Shown: piece after piece, positions 5,614-5,721 of the stretch
Layout: every line of letters starts with the position of its first letter
How positions within the stretch are numbered: position 1 is the stretch's first letter
Assembly: GCA_016215145.1 (NCBI GenBank)
Contig: JACRLA010000259.1
Location: 1-5,721 of the forward strand
DNA: 5,721 nucleotides
DNA from: Chloroflexota bacterium
GTDB lineage: Bacteria > Chloroflexota > Anaerolineae > Anaerolineales > VGOW01
Direction: 5' to 3'
Program-made: the position numbers and the translations under genes
The notes under the pieces: model-generated
The model's input: only the letters and a program-made list of their open reading frames with translations
Told to the model about the DNA's origin: nothing
Database searches by the model: none

Positions 5614-5615
5614 CT

Positions 5616-5720
5616 CTAAAGCACCGCCCCCGCCGCCCGCTTCAAAAATTTCCCCTGCCCGGCTTTGCCCAACCACTTCTCGCCATCCACGATCATGTTA
5701 CCGCGCACGAAAACTTTTTC
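5616..5720 (-). CDS. Dihydropyrimidinase / D-hydantoinase-type amidohydrolase, C-terminal 34 codons only
   Basis: A minus-strand frame enters from the right edge and ends at TAG 5618-5616. The 34 visible residues begin EKVFVRGNMIVDGEKWLGKA and end with GQGKFLKRAAGAVL. The V-x-V-R-G-x-x-I-V-D-G ... G-K-A-G-x-G-K-F-L-K-R order is the usual C-terminal strand pair and tail of dihydropyrimidinases and D-hydantoinases (cyclic amidohydrolases of about 450-480 residues). The metal-binding core is outside the window, so activity cannot be checked; allantoinase or another member of the group is possible. The enzyme opens the ring of dihydrouracil or dihydrothymine in the reductive pyrimidine pathway. 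It is on the same strand as the aminotransferase, which fits a shared catabolic locus now split by the plus-strand cassette. Confidence 0.75.
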   Translation of the reverse strand, partial: EKVFVRGNMIVDGEKWLGKAGQGKFLKRAAGAVL

Positions 5721-5721
5721 C

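Overview
The window is 5,721 bases of bacterial DNA, cut at both ends. The gene families (a Uma2/DUF820 protein, a zinc-ribbon TFIIB-like protein, a CaiB/BaiF CoA transferase, a class III aminotransferase and a dihydropyrimidinase tail) and the short degenerate repeats in the gene gaps would suit an environmental Chloroflexota (Anaerolineae-like) genome. That placement is inference, held with low to moderate confidence, because no marker gene is present.

Left part, minus strand (about 1-3388). Reading leftwards from 3388 there is a complete class III PLP-dependent aminotransferase (2048-3388) and a 173-base gap filled with short repeats. Then come three genes packed with one-base stop/start overlaps: a Uma2-family nuclease-fold protein (1236-1874), a tandem zinc-ribbon protein (835-1236) and a CaiB/BaiF CoA transferase (2-835, C-terminus beyond the window).

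Middle and right part, plus strand (about 3400-5570). Three genes point the other way: a DUF4268 protein with a PD-(D/E)XK-like N-terminal domain (3630-4562), a small 118-residue protein with a possible XPA-like DNA-binding region plus coiled coil (4624-4980), and a 178-residue lysine-rich helical protein of unknown function (4993-5529). They look like one transcription unit. A plausible sigma-70 promoter lies at 3482-3509, there is a hairpin in the leader, good ribosome binding sites precede each gene, and a near-perfect palindrome at 5540-5570 follows the last gene. These genes are clearly richer in A than the flanks, so they look like an acquired cassette.

Right edge, minus strand. The last 34 codons of a dihydropyrimidinase/D-hydantoinase-type gene (5616-5720) converge on the cassette. 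Dihydropyrimidinase and an omega-amino-acid aminotransferase both belong to reductive pyrimidine or beta-amino-acid breakdown, so the cassette seems to sit inside a catabolic locus. The cassette's own function is unknown. A nuclease-fold protein beside a possible DNA-binding protein makes a DNA-processing, defence or mobile role worth testing, but the sequence does not prove it.
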